NCBI GenBank assembly: GCA_947488345.1
Contig: CANKZQ010000005.1
Span: forward strand, 124,001-188,000
Reading direction: 5' to 3'
From: an uncultured Flavobacteriaceae bacterium
Lineage (GTDB): Bacteria; Bacteroidota; Bacteroidia; Flavobacteriales; Flavobacteriaceae
Length of the DNA: 64,000 bases
Made by a program: the position numbers and the translations under genes. The notes below the pieces were generated by a model. The model had not been told where the DNA came from, made no database searches, and was given only the letters and a program-made list of their open reading frames with translations. Shown piece after piece: positions 8,037 to 17,489 of this stretch (position 1 is its first letter; every line of letters begins with the position of its first letter).

Positions 8037-8402
8037 ATGAATCCAGCGGAAGTATACATATTAGAACAATCCGAACCCTTTCGTTCGATGCTATTACATT
8101 TACAAGTAGTTATTGAAACTACCTTACCCGAAGTAACATTAAAATATAAATACAAAATACCGTTCTATTATGTTGGTGGAAATCCGTTTTGTTACTTGAA
8201 TGTTCCCAAGAATAAAGCATATGTAGATGTAGGGTTTTGGAACGCGGCACATCTCACAGTATATACAGAGCATTTAAAGGCAGCGGGTAGAAAAGTGATG
8301 AAATCGTTACGGTATCAATCACTAGACGAGATTCATGAAGAAATATTGGTTGCAATTTTAAAAGATGCCTATTCGGTAAGAGATAAAAAGTTTTATAAAT
8401 AG
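8037..8402 (+). CDS. DUF1801 domain protein
   Basis: A 121-residue YdhG/DUF1801-type protein, a small cytoplasmic family of unknown biochemical function related to the iron-chaperone frataxin-like fold in structure databases. The N terminus NPAEVYILEQSEPFRSMLLHL is typical of flavobacterial members, which fixes the ATG at 8037. The middle KYKYKIPFYYVGGNPFCYLN is the family core. The gene lies 6 bases from the stop of the convergent transglutaminase gene. An upstream -7 box only five bases before the ATG implies little or no 5' leader. Confidence 0.82.
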   Translation: MNPAEVYILEQSEPFRSMLLHLQVVIETTLPEVTLKYKYKIPFYYVGGNPFCYLNVPKNKAYVDVGFWNAAHLTVYTEHLKAAGRKVMKSLRYQSLDEIHEEILVAILKDAYSVRDKKFYK

Positions 8403-8408
8403 CATAGA

Positions 8409-9374
8409 CTATTCTATTTTCGCATCAATTGCAAAACTCAAAATAGGTAATGATTCAGAATAGATTGTAATATTTTTACTTTTATTGTTTTTATATTTAA
8501 AAGAACCAACATAATTTCCATCCTTGGTTTTTTTGTACATCATAGGTTTGTAGTTCTGGCCATCCAAGGTGTAAAAAACCTTTTTCGAATTAGGGATTTT
8601 ATCAAAATATACCTGCGCCTTTTTATCACTTATTTCAATGATACCACCCTGATTATCTGCTATTTTAAATTGTTCAATAAAGTAGTTTGCATAAAATATT
8701 GGTGTTTTAAAAAAGGTAGCTTTCGAAATAGGACTTTCTAATAGTTGCCAATCTCTATTTACCGGAAAATGTGTTAGAATAAGTTCTTTTGGATCAACAA
8801 AAAAATAATAATCATTATAGTGCTTGTACTCCTTTACCTGGGAAACCGTTGACCAGGTTATATCTAATAGTTGCCATATATTATTTATTTTCACGGCGTT
8901 CCATGCATGATTTTTGTAAGTAGCGTCATTATTTATTTGATTGGCCATCGTTTTGCTATAACCAACTACTATTTCAGATTGGATATTTAAATCATCGCAA
9001 ATGGCTTTAAAAACCCTGGCATATCCTATACAAATAGCTTTGTTGGTCTTTAAAATACGCTTAATTTTCTTTCTGTTTTTAGTTTCCAGCTGTCTTAACC
9101 TTTCTTTTTCACTAGCATAAATTATTTGATAATCAGCAATATCAAAGACATCATTCACTTTTTCATAATCGATATTGTTGCTAAGCCATTGGTAAGCCGC
9201 TCTTACTTTTTCTTCATCGAGATTAAAATCAGAATTTATTTTAGTTGCAAGGTCAAGAGTAGTGTTGATTTTATTCGGATAATTTCTTACAATTGCATCC
9301 ACCTTTGCATAGTCTTGCCCCTGCATATTAAAGGAGAGTAAGAGTACAGAAATCAATACAATTCTAACAAACAT
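8409..9374 (-). CDS. Periplasmic transglutaminase-like protein, copy 2
   Basis: A 321-residue protein with an N-terminal signal peptide (about 1-19, ending before QDYAKVD) and a transglutaminase/protease-like core. The predicted triad is the Cys in NKAICIGYA, the His in NHAWNAVKI and the Asp in LLDITW. Bacterial members act as proteases or cross-linking enzymes or only bind peptides; activity is not known. It is a diverged neighbour of the gene at 9395-10363, with the same domain order and the same conserved YYFFVDPKEL block after the triad, so the pair arose by tandem duplication. It starts 20 bases after that gene ends. Confidence 0.85.
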   Translation of the reverse strand: MFVRIVLISVLLLSFNMQGQDYAKVDAIVRNYPNKINTTLDLATKINSDFNLDEEKVRAAYQWLSNNIDYEKVNDVFDIADYQIIYASEKERLRQLETKNRKKIKRILKTNKAICIGYARVFKAICDDLNIQSEIVVGYSKTMANQINNDATYKNHAWNAVKINNIWQLLDITWSTVSQVKEYKHYNDYYFFVDPKELILTHFPVNRDWQLLESPISKATFFKTPIFYANYFIEQFKIADNQGGIIEISDKKAQVYFDKIPNSKKVFYTLDGQNYKPMMYKKTKDGNYVGSFKYKNNKSKNITIYSESLPILSFAIDAKIE

Positions 9375-9394
9375 TTTTATTTTAAAGATAAAAC

Positions 9395-10363
9395 TTATTT
9401 TTCAACAGTTACTTTATAATGCAATGCAGTTTTACGATTCGCAATAATAAACAATTCGGTATTGTTAGTTTGTTGAAAAGGAATCGAAAATGAGCATGAC
9501 GACCCTGAACAAACGGGTTGAATTTCTTGAGGTCTCATGTTATCTCTAAACGCATAATGTAAAGTGACTCCGTTAGGAATTACCCCCATTTTGAAATCTA
9601 TTGTAGATCCAGAAGCTACGACCAATTTTCCTTGATTTGGCGTTTTTAATTGCAGCTTATTTTTAAAATATGCTTTCGAAAAAACTGGGGTGTCATAAAA
9701 ATCTTTGAGAGCTACTTTCTTGTTGGTAAATGAAAACTCATTGTCTGCTGGTAAATGTGTGAGGGCAAACTCTTGAGGATCTGTAAAGAAAAAGTAATCA
9801 TCAAAAAAGGGTTTCCACTGTTTATTTTCAGAATGGCCGGCTCCCCAAGTGACATCTACTAGTTTCCAAGTATTTCCGATCTTAATGGCATTCCATGCAT
9901 GGTCTTCCTGTGGTGGAATATTACCGACGTCATTGATAGAGGCCTTCGAGTATCCTCCAATAAATAAACAGGGCATGTCTAACAATTCAGCTACTTTTTT
10001 AAAAGTTCTAGCGTATCCTTCGCAGACTGCTTTGTTAGTTCTTAAGGTTTCATTTACAGAATGCGCGTTAACAGCCGCTAATTTTCGCTGAAAATCAGCC
10101 TGATCAGTATAGCTGAAATTTACTTGAGTATCACCTTTATAAAAACGTTGAAGGTCATAGGTTATATTTTTTGAGAGCCAGGTGAAAATAGCTCTTGCCT
10201 TATCACTGTCTGTCGTAAAGTCTTTGGCTATTTGTGCGGCTAAACCTTCCGCGGAAGCGTAATGCTTAGGATAGGTATCTACTTTTTGATCTACAACCTT
10301 AAAGTTTTGTGCTTGTATAACTATACATGAGAGAAAAAGGAAGACGCTTGTAAGTAATTTCAT
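9395..10363 (-). CDS. Periplasmic transglutaminase-like protein, copy 1
   Basis: The Met at 10363 is preferred because it begins a clean signal peptide (MKLLTSVFLFLSCIVIQAQ), giving 322 residues; an upstream in-frame ATG at 10408 would add 15 residues with no signal function. The transglutaminase core shows NKAVCEGYA (nucleophile Cys), EDHAWNAIKI (His) and LVDVTWG (Asp). A beta-rich C-terminal domain follows. It lies 50 bases downstream of kdsA, in the order kdsA, copy 1, copy 2 on one strand, so transcription from kdsA is likely. Role in envelope turnover is inference. Confidence 0.85.
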   Translation of the reverse strand: MKLLTSVFLFLSCIVIQAQNFKVVDQKVDTYPKHYASAEGLAAQIAKDFTTDSDKARAIFTWLSKNITYDLQRFYKGDTQVNFSYTDQADFQRKLAAVNAHSVNETLRTNKAVCEGYARTFKKVAELLDMPCLFIGGYSKASINDVGNIPPQEDHAWNAIKIGNTWKLVDVTWGAGHSENKQWKPFFDDYFFFTDPQEFALTHLPADNEFSFTNKKVALKDFYDTPVFSKAYFKNKLQLKTPNQGKLVVASGSTIDFKMGVIPNGVTLHYAFRDNMRPQEIQPVCSGSSCSFSIPFQQTNNTELFIIANRKTALHYKVTVEK

Positions 10364-10413
10364 ATACATAGATAAACACGAATTATACCAAAAAATTGTG
10401 GTGCTCAAATAGC

Positions 10414-11232
10414 TTAAAGAGTATTTATAGTTTTGCGAATAGCAACCAAATTGCTCAATAAAGTTTCCAGATGATCTAGGTGTAACATATTGGCGCCATC
10501 ACTTTTCGCATTAGCAGGGTCAAAATGTGTCTCTATAAACAAGCCATCAACACCTGTGGCGATACCTGCACGTGCAATGGTTTCAATCATATCTGGTCTT
10601 CCACCTGTCACGCCAGATGTTTGGTTGGGCTGCTGCAAGGAATGTGTCACGTCAAGAACCGTTGTAGCATATTGTTTCATAGTTGGGATGCCTCTAAAAT
10701 CAACAATCATATCTTGGTAACCAAACATGGTACCCCGATCAGTAATCATGACATTTTCATTACCACTATCGATTACTTTTCTTACAGCGTGTTGCATGCT
10801 TTCAGCACTCATAAATTGCCCTTTTTTAAGGTTCACAACTTTTCCTGTTTTCGCTGCTGCAACCACCAAATCGGTTTGACGCACCAAAAATGCTGGAATT
10901 TGTAATACATCGACATATTCAGCAGCCTTGGCTGCATCAGAAACTTCATGAATATCTGTGACCGTTGGAACCTTAAAAGTGGTACTCACTTTGTGTAAAA
11001 TTTGAAGTGCCTTTTCATCACCAATTCCGGTAAAACTATCAACTCTTGATCGGTTTGCTTTTTTAAAACTTCCCTTGAATACATATGGAATTTCGAGTTT
11101 ATCAGTTATGGTAATTACTTTTTCGGCGATTCGTAGAGCCATATCCTCACTTTCTATGGCACAAGGGCCAGCAAGTAAGAAAAAATTACCGCTGTTTGTA
11201 TATTTGATATTCGGAATTGAAGAGATGTTCAT
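10414..11232 (-). CDS. kdsA: 3-deoxy-8-phosphooctulonate synthase
   Basis: A 272-residue enzyme that condenses phosphoenolpyruvate and arabinose-5-phosphate to Kdo-8-phosphate, the first committed step to the Kdo of lipopolysaccharide. The signature AGPCAIES (21-28) has Cys24 where metal-independent enzymes such as that of E. coli carry Asn, so this is the metal-dependent class; the other expected ligands lie in VTHSLQQPN (His), LFIETHFDP (Glu) and NAKSDGAN (Asp). Further signatures are KGSFKKANRSR and GVTGGRPD. A -7 box TATTTTTG on the minus strand at 11249-11256 lies just upstream. Two transglutaminase genes follow on the same strand. Confidence 0.96.
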   Translation of the reverse strand: MNISSIPNIKYTNSGNFFLLAGPCAIESEDMALRIAEKVITITDKLEIPYVFKGSFKKANRSRVDSFTGIGDEKALQILHKVSTTFKVPTVTDIHEVSDAAKAAEYVDVLQIPAFLVRQTDLVVAAAKTGKVVNLKKGQFMSAESMQHAVRKVIDSGNENVMITDRGTMFGYQDMIVDFRGIPTMKQYATTVLDVTHSLQQPNQTSGVTGGRPDMIETIARAGIATGVDGLFIETHFDPANAKSDGANMLHLDHLETLLSNLVAIRKTINTL

Positions 11233-11407
11233 TGCTCAAAATTTTAAACAAAAATACACTTTTTTACCGTTCTTAGAATGATGATTTTTGTGAATGCCAA
11301 CGGTATATATTTTGTTTGAAATAAAACTTGTCGTCTTGTGAAATGTAATGCTAAAAAAAACGTTATAATAATTACTTTTAGGCATTACTATTTCAAATTC
11401 AAAAAAC

Positions 11408-14020
11408 ATGAAAAAAATCTTCAAGATACTTATAGGAATATTTTTATTCTTAATTGCACTTGTTATCATTATTCCACTTGTTTTTGAAGATAAAATTATT
11501 GAATTAGTAAAGCAAACGGCTAACAACAATATCAATGCAAATCTTGATTTTAAAGATGCTGATCTGCGTATTTTTAGTAGTTTTCCGAGTGCAATGGTTT
11601 CTCTACAAAATGTATCAATTGTTAATAATGCTCCCTTTGAGGGTGATACCCTAGTAATAGCGAAAGCAGTCGATTTAAAAATGCCTTTGTCTGATCTGTT
11701 TAAAAGTGAATCAGAAATTAGTATAACAAGTTTTGTTGTGAATGAGGCGAAGGTTGCTGTCAAAATTGATGCTAATGGTAACGCGAATTACGATATTGTC
11801 AAAAAAAGGGAGACCAAAGATACCGCAACGAAGACATCAGCAGGTGTGCAATTGGGATTGGCATCATATCAAATACTAAATAGCCAGATTTCATATCATG
11901 ATCTATCGAGCAACATTGGTTTTAAATTAACTGATTTAAATCATGCTGGTAGCGGAAATCTATCGTCTGACACATCAGAATTAAACACAGAATCTTCTGC
12001 CCTGATTTCTTTTGAAAAGAATGGTGTTTCGTACCTGAAAAATAACAAACTCAAATTAGATGCGGTAGTAGCGATTGATTTAAAAGAGAAGAAGTATCGC
12101 TTTTTGCAAAATCAATTAATGCTAAATCAGTTGCCTTTGGTTTTTGATGGTTTTTTCAAAATGAACGATACGAATCAAGAAATTGATGTGTCTTTTAAAA
12201 CACCATCTTCCGATTTTAAGAATTTTTTGGCGCTGGTACCTGAAGTTTATTCGAAAAATATTGAAGGAGTAACTACAACAGGAAACTTTGATGTGAACGG
12301 AAAGCTTGAAGGAATCATTGATGATACACATATTCCTAAATTTAAGATTCTTATAAACTCTGATAATGCATCTTTTAAATATCCAGATCTGCCAAAATCA
12401 TTGACAAATATCAACATCAATACCGAAGTTGCAAATACAACGGGTGTTGTGGATGATACGTATGTGAATATTGATAAATTATCTTTTAAGGTAGATGATG
12501 AAGTGTTTAATGCGAAGGCAAAGTTGTCGAATATTACCGAGAATATGAAGGTTGTTGCAAGTTTAAAAGGTATCGTAAACCTCACTAGCTTAGAAGACAT
12601 ATATCCAGCGGAAGCGGTAAAAGGAGTGAGAGGAGTATTAGACTTAGATGCGACAACAAATTTCGACATGAACGCTCTCAAGAAGCATCAATACGAAAAA
12701 ACGAAAACAACAGGTAGCTTTAGTGTAAAAGATTTTAAGTATGAATCGAAAGAACTGAGTAGCCCTTTACAGGTTAAAAACGCTGCAGTTATGTTTAATC
12801 CGCAAACAGTAAACCTAAATGGTTTTGACGCAAAGTTAGGAGATACAGATTTTAGCGCATCAGGTACGATACATAATTTACTCGGGTTCATATTTGCAAA
12901 AGAGAATATTGAAGGTAAGTTTACCGTAACTTCGAATACATTCTCGGTAAATGACTTTATGATTTCAGAGGTTGATGCAAATATAGATGCAAGAACAATT
13001 GAAGAAACACCAGAACGCATTAAAATCCCATCCTTCTTAGACTGTACAATCAATGCGAAAGCGACTACTGTTTTATATGATAATGTCACGCTTAAAAATG
13101 TGTCAGCTTTGTTATTCATAAAGGATGAAAAGGTGACCTTAAAAAATGTGAAATCTAATGTTTTTGGTGGTGTTTTGACCCTTAACGGAAATGTTTCAAC
13201 CAAAGATGAAATTTCAAAATTTGACATGGACATGGATGTAAAAAAATTCAATATTGGCCAATCTTTTACATCTTTGGAATTATTTCAAGCTTTGGCTCCA
13301 ATTGCAAAAGCCATTGATGGTAACCTTAATTCGAATATAAGCGTATCTGGTAATTTAAATGATGACTTAACACCAGATCTGAATTCATTAAATGGTAAGA
13401 TGTTGGCACAACTACTCTCCTCTAAAATTACAACTCAGAAGACACCATTGTTACAAAGATTGGAGCAGCAGTTACCCTTTTTAGATACAAAGAAACTGAA
13501 CCTTGAGAAGCTAAAAACAGCCTTAACTTTTAAAGAAGGTAAAGTAGCCATCAAACCCTTCAAATTGAACTATGAAGATATAGAAATAGCCATTGCTGGA
13601 GGTCATGGTTTTGACAGATCGTTGGCATATGATGCTGTGTTGAATGTACCTGCAAAGTATTTGGGCAAAGAGGCCTCAAATCTAATTGCCCAATTAAATA
13701 ATGAGGAAGCTAACAACATAAAAGTACCTGTAAGTGCATTGATTTCAGGAAAATTTACCCAACCGAGTATAAAAACAGATCTAAAGGCTGCTGTTAGTAA
13801 TCTAGGGAAGCAAGTTGCGAAGAATCAAAAAGACCAATTGTTAAATAAGGGAAAAGATAAAGTTACTGACGCTTTAGAGAACCTATTGGGAAAGAAGAAA
13901 GATACCTCAAAAGTTGATTCTTTGAAAAAGAATCCAACCAAAGAAGCCGCCAAGGATTTATTAAATAATTTATTTAAACGCAAAAAGAAGAAAAAGGATT
14001 CGGTAAAAGAAAATGGATAA
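11408..14020 (+). CDS. AsmA-like envelope protein
   Basis: An 870-residue protein with one N-terminal transmembrane helix (about 4-24) and a long periplasmic repeat-like beta region. The N terminus (FSSFPSAMVSLQNVSIVNNAPFEGDTL split across 50-75) matches the AsmA domain of flavobacteria, and an AsmA-type C-terminal region lies at about 610-770. AsmA-like proteins form hydrophobic grooves that carry lipids between inner and outer membranes. The last 65 residues are a lysine-rich tail (KRKKKKKDS). It is followed after 72 bases by recJ. A long open frame on the opposite strand at 12688-13251 is a shadow of this gene. Confidence 0.85.
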   Translation: MKKIFKILIGIFLFLIALVIIIPLVFEDKIIELVKQTANNNINANLDFKDADLRIFSSFPSAMVSLQNVSIVNNAPFEGDTLVIAKAVDLKMPLSDLFKSESEISITSFVVNEAKVAVKIDANGNANYDIVKKRETKDTATKTSAGVQLGLASYQILNSQISYHDLSSNIGFKLTDLNHAGSGNLSSDTSELNTESSALISFEKNGVSYLKNNKLKLDAVVAIDLKEKKYRFLQNQLMLNQLPLVFDGFFKMNDTNQEIDVSFKTPSSDFKNFLALVPEVYSKNIEGVTTTGNFDVNGKLEGIIDDTHIPKFKILINSDNASFKYPDLPKSLTNININTEVANTTGVVDDTYVNIDKLSFKVDDEVFNAKAKLSNITENMKVVASLKGIVNLTSLEDIYPAEAVKGVRGVLDLDATTNFDMNALKKHQYEKTKTTGSFSVKDFKYESKELSSPLQVKNAAVMFNPQTVNLNGFDAKLGDTDFSASGTIHNLLGFIFAKENIEGKFTVTSNTFSVNDFMISEVDANIDARTIEETPERIKIPSFLDCTINAKATTVLYDNVTLKNVSALLFIKDEKVTLKNVKSNVFGGVLTLNGNVSTKDEISKFDMDMDVKKFNIGQSFTSLELFQALAPIAKAIDGNLNSNISVSGNLNDDLTPDLNSLNGKMLAQLLSSKITTQKTPLLQRLEQQLPFLDTKKLNLEKLKTALTFKEGKVAIKPFKLNYEDIEIAIAGGHGFDRSLAYDAVLNVPAKYLGKEASNLIAQLNNEEANNIKVPVSALISGKFTQPSIKTDLKAAVSNLGKQVAKNQKDQLLNKGKDKVTDALENLLGKKKDTSKVDSLKKNPTKEAAKDLLNNLFKRKKKKKDSVKENG

Positions 14021-14092
14021 ATATGGATATCCAATTTACTGCCACATAAATCAGTTAAGAATACCTAGCTTTGTATTGATTATACGAAACAC

Positions 14093-15793
14093 ATGCGTTG
14101 GACTCTTAAACCCAAACCTCTATTAGAAAAGGTTAAAAACCTATCAAAAGCATTATCGATAAGTGACACCTTAGCGTCGTTACTCGTGCAACGAAATATT
14201 GAAAGCTTCGATGAAGCAAGACATTTCTTTCGCCCTAGTTTAAAAGATCTACATGACCCTTTTTTACTACAAGATATGTTACAAGCTGTTGAGCGAATTG
14301 AACAAGCAATGCAAGCTAAAGAAAACATTTTAGTCTTCGGAGATTATGATGTAGATGGAACAACAGCAGTTTCCTTAGTGTCTTCATATTTGAAATCATA
14401 TTACCCCAATGTAGCATCGTATATTCCTGATAGATATGAAGAGGGTTACGGTATTTCGTATCAAGGAATTGATTTTGCAGATGACAATGATTTCACCTTA
14501 ATCATTGCGCTGGATTGCGGCATAAAGGCGATTGATAAAGTTTCTTATGCTTCTGATAAAGGAATTGATTTTATCATTTGTGATCATCACCGTCCTGGAA
14601 ATGAACTGCCAAAAGCGGTGGCTGTTCTTGATGCCAAAAGGCAAGATTGTACATATCCTTATGATGAGTTATGCGGCTGTGGAGTAGGGTTTAAGTTGAT
14701 TCAGGCATTGGGCTCCAGACGAGGGCAAACAATTAAAGATTTGACCGAATATCTCGATTTAGTAGCTACGGCGATCGCCGCAGATATTGTTCCGATGACG
14801 GGTGAAAATAGAATTCTGGCCCATTATGGTTTAGCACAGATTAATTCCAACCCAAGATTGGGTATCAAAGCTATTATTGATCAATTAAAGAAAGATGTCT
14901 TAACTATTACGGATGTTGTTTTTATCATTGCACCTCGCATCAATGCCGCTGGACGAATGAAGCACGGTATTCATGCCGTTGAATTATTAACTTCTGATGA
15001 TTTGGCATCGGCTTCAGATTTTGCAAAATCTATTGAAGTCTACAATGTCGATCGCAAGGAATTAGATAAAAAGATTACAGCAGAAGCATTAACCCAAATC
15101 GAAGAAAATAGGGAGCAAGAGCGCTTTACTTCGGTTGTGTATCAAGAAGATTGGCATAAAGGAGTGATTGGTATTGTAGCTTCACGCTTGATAGAAACCT
15201 ATTACCGACCCGCACTGGTATTTACAAAGAATGGCAATAAATTAGCAGCTTCTGCTCGTTCCGTAAGTGGTTTTGATGTCTACAATGCTTTAGAAGCTTG
15301 TTGTGAATACATCGAACAGTTTGGAGGACATAAATATGCTGCAGGATTGACTTTATTAGAAGAAAATTATGATCTATTCAAATCGAAATTTGAAGAGGTG
15401 GTGAAACATTCAATTCCCGATGAATTAAGAACACCAGAGATTAAAATTGATGCTGAAATTTCATTGACTGAGATTACTGATAAAACCATGCGTATTATCA
15501 ATCAGTTTGGGCCTTTTGGACCGCAAAATATGAAACCCGTTTTTGTTGCGCGCAACTTGAAAGACAATGGTTATGGAAGAACCGTTGGTGCAGATGATAG
15601 TCATTTAAAATTGAGCATAGTTACTGAGGGTAGTGGTGTAGTTTACAATGCAATTGGGTTTAATTTAGGTCATTATCATGAACAACTCAAAGACGGACAA
15701 ACTTTTGATGCCGTTTTTACCATTGAAGAAAATGTATGGAATGGTAGAACTTCGTTACAATTGAATCTGAAGGATGTTCGAATTATAGAATAG
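14093..15793 (+). CDS. recJ: Single-stranded-DNA-specific exonuclease RecJ
   Basis: A 566-residue 5'-3' single-strand DNA exonuclease used in recombination and mismatch and base-excision repair. The DHH-family motifs are intact: GDYDVDG (83-89), DCG (141-143) and DHH (164-166), followed by the DHHA1 region with SVSGFDVYNALEAC and FGGHKYAAG (about 400-430) and a C-terminal OB-like domain. Length is normal. A -7 box TAGCTTTG at 14066-14073 gives a promoter within the short gap after the AsmA gene. Confidence 0.97.
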   Translation: MRWTLKPKPLLEKVKNLSKALSISDTLASLLVQRNIESFDEARHFFRPSLKDLHDPFLLQDMLQAVERIEQAMQAKENILVFGDYDVDGTTAVSLVSSYLKSYYPNVASYIPDRYEEGYGISYQGIDFADDNDFTLIIALDCGIKAIDKVSYASDKGIDFIICDHHRPGNELPKAVAVLDAKRQDCTYPYDELCGCGVGFKLIQALGSRRGQTIKDLTEYLDLVATAIAADIVPMTGENRILAHYGLAQINSNPRLGIKAIIDQLKKDVLTITDVVFIIAPRINAAGRMKHGIHAVELLTSDDLASASDFAKSIEVYNVDRKELDKKITAEALTQIEENREQERFTSVVYQEDWHKGVIGIVASRLIETYYRPALVFTKNGNKLAASARSVSGFDVYNALEACCEYIEQFGGHKYAAGLTLLEENYDLFKSKFEEVVKHSIPDELRTPEIKIDAEISLTEITDKTMRIINQFGPFGPQNMKPVFVARNLKDNGYGRTVGADDSHLKLSIVTEGSGVVYNAIGFNLGHYHEQLKDGQTFDAVFTIEENVWNGRTSLQLNLKDVRIIE

Positions 15794-15954
15794 AAATGCG
15801 GTGAGAAAATTGTTCCCTTGAGGAGACAGCTATTTTGTTAAAAATTACGCTTGAAATTTATAATACATAGTTGCAACAGAAATTAAATGTAGAGCATTTG
15901 AATAGAAAATTACTAAGAAATAGTCCCCTTGAGAGGACAATTTTTCGAATGAAC

Positions 15955-16605
15955 TTAATTAGACTTACGGAGGCCTATAGCATGATGTTCAATATCCCAA
16001 AACAACTTGTTTTTGTTTTCTTTAAGCCAAATTTTGAATAATAGAAGTTCTTTTTGAGAAGGCACATCCAATTCATATTGATGATTGTTATTTTCAATAC
16101 CGCTATGAACTCTCAAAAAATATATGGCATCAGAGTATTCAGGATCTGCAAATAATTTACGTTTGATAGATTTTTTGACTAATTTTAATTTGTTCCTGTA
16201 ATATTTTAAGGGATTCTTTTTAACAGGTATTGCTTTTCCTTTAATTTTGACCTCACCAGAATCTAGAAATAATTCTTTCCTATTTAATTTATACCAAGCT
16301 TTCCAATCTTTATAATTTTCTTTTGAGGGTTCGTACAGGCGATCAAAACTTGAAAAAATATCACTTTCTATCGCAGTAGTTTTTTCTAAGAAGGTAATTG
16401 CACTATCGAACCCTTTGGCAATATGATCATCAATTTTTACTATAGTGTCCTTCGTTTCGAATAGATCAAGGTACTGATCAATAATGGATAAATGCTTTTT
16501 ATAAATATTCTTAGCTTCTTTATTTGTAGACTCCACTTTTTGAGCATAGCAATAGGAAGAAAATAGTATTGCCAAATAAATACATTTTTCATTATAAATG
16601 ACCAT
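15955..16605 (-). CDS. Exported protein of unknown function, 216 aa
   Basis: The first 21 residues form a signal peptide (hydrophobic IYLAILFSSYCYA), so the product is exported. The rest is charged, lysine-rich and mostly helical with no cysteine pair and no known motif. It lies between recJ (convergent) and rpe (same strand, 40 bases upstream), and may be read through from rpe. I do not recognise the family. The flanking gap at 15794-15954 contains two short similar stretches, TTCCCTTGAGGAGACA and TCCCCTTGAGAGGACA, of unknown meaning. Confidence 0.65.
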   Translation of the reverse strand: MVIYNEKCIYLAILFSSYCYAQKVESTNKEAKNIYKKHLSIIDQYLDLFETKDTIVKIDDHIAKGFDSAITFLEKTTAIESDIFSSFDRLYEPSKENYKDWKAWYKLNRKELFLDSGEVKIKGKAIPVKKNPLKYYRNKLKLVKKSIKRKLFADPEYSDAIYFLRVHSGIENNNHQYELDVPSQKELLLFKIWLKENKNKLFWDIEHHAIGLRKSN

Positions 16606-16644
16606 TTAATAACCGTCGCCTTCAGGAGACATTAAAGGTGTCAA

Positions 16645-17295
16645 CTAAACCCGCTTCAATTTCGCAATTGTCTCAGTAGGATTCTCACTTTTAAAAACAA
16701 AGCTACCAGCAACTAAAACATCGGCTCCAGCCGCTAATAATTTACCGGCGTTTTGATCATTCACGCCGCCGTCAATTTCAATTTTCGTTGGTGCACCTGA
16801 CTTTTCAATCAAGTCTTTTAATTGTATAATTTTTTTATAGGTGTTTTCTATAAAACTTTGTCCGCCAAAGCCTGGGTTTACACTCATTAAACACACTAAA
16901 TCGATATCACGAATAACATCTTCTAGAACAGCGATCGGTGTATGAGGGTTGAGAGCAACGCCCGCTTGCATACCCTCAGCTTTGATGGCTTGTAATGTTC
17001 TGTGTAAATGCGTACAAGCTTCATAATGTACCGTTAAAATATCCGCCCCAACATTTTTAAAATCTGAAATATAGCGATCAGGATCCATAATCATCAAATG
17101 TACATCCATGGTTTTTGCTGCGTGCTTTTTTATGGCTTTGATAACTGGCATCCCAAAAGAAATATTGGGTACAAATAAGCCGTCCATTACGTCTATATGA
17201 AACCAATCGGCTTCACTATTGTTAATCATTTCTACGTCACGTTGTAGGTTGGCAAAATCGGCGGCTAATACAGAAGGGGCAATTAAATGTTGCAT
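16645..17295 (-). CDS. rpe: Ribulose-phosphate 3-epimerase
   Basis: A 216-residue TIM-barrel enzyme interconverting ribulose-5-phosphate and xylulose-5-phosphate in the pentose phosphate pathway. Visible signatures are IAPSVLAADF at the N terminus, HIDVMDGLFVPN (catalytic Asp and metal-binding His), DVHLMI, VNPGFGGQ (phosphate loop) and EIDGGV (second catalytic Asp). Length is normal. A -7 box TATCTTTG on the minus strand at 17325-17332 lies 30 bases upstream. The terminator of rpoD separates the two genes. Confidence 0.97.
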   Translation of the reverse strand: MQHLIAPSVLAADFANLQRDVEMINNSEADWFHIDVMDGLFVPNISFGMPVIKAIKKHAAKTMDVHLMIMDPDRYISDFKNVGADILTVHYEACTHLHRTLQAIKAEGMQAGVALNPHTPIAVLEDVIRDIDLVCLMSVNPGFGGQSFIENTYKKIIQLKDLIEKSGAPTKIEIDGGVNDQNAGKLLAAGADVLVAGSFVFKSENPTETIAKLKRV

Positions 17296-17384
17296 TGAAA
17301 ATGAATTGTTTTTTTAGCGATGTACAAAGATACTTTTTTCTTTTCGAAGTTGCTTTTGTTTAAGACGTGATTTATTAAGAGAAC

Positions 17385-17419
17385 AAAAAAGAAAGCCTTC
17401 CACAAAGTGGAAGGCTTTC
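17385..17419 (-). terminator. Terminator of rpoD
   Basis: A 13-base perfect stem (GAAAGCCTTCCAC with GTGGAAGGCTTTC, loop of 3) with a T-run on the minus-strand side (CTTTTTTG), 70 bases after the rpoD stop. Confidence 0.85.
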
Positions 17420-17489
17420 AATTCATTAATCAAAAAACGAATAGTTCTTGACTACTCATAATGTGATAAAAGTATAAAACTTATAGAGA

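Noticed and set aside
11236-11763. 175-codon minus-strand frame overlapping the start of the AsmA-like gene
   Set aside because: The plus-strand gene has a clear N-terminal helix and family match, and the antisense frame shows no domain.
12688-13251. Long open frame of 187 codons on the minus strand inside the AsmA-like gene
   Set aside because: It lies entirely inside a well-supported gene and has a composition typical of an antisense frame.
15800-15950. Short repeats TTCCCTTGAGGAGACA and TCCCCTTGAGAGGACA
   Set aside because: Only a short similarity in two places, with no structure or gene context that gives it meaning.
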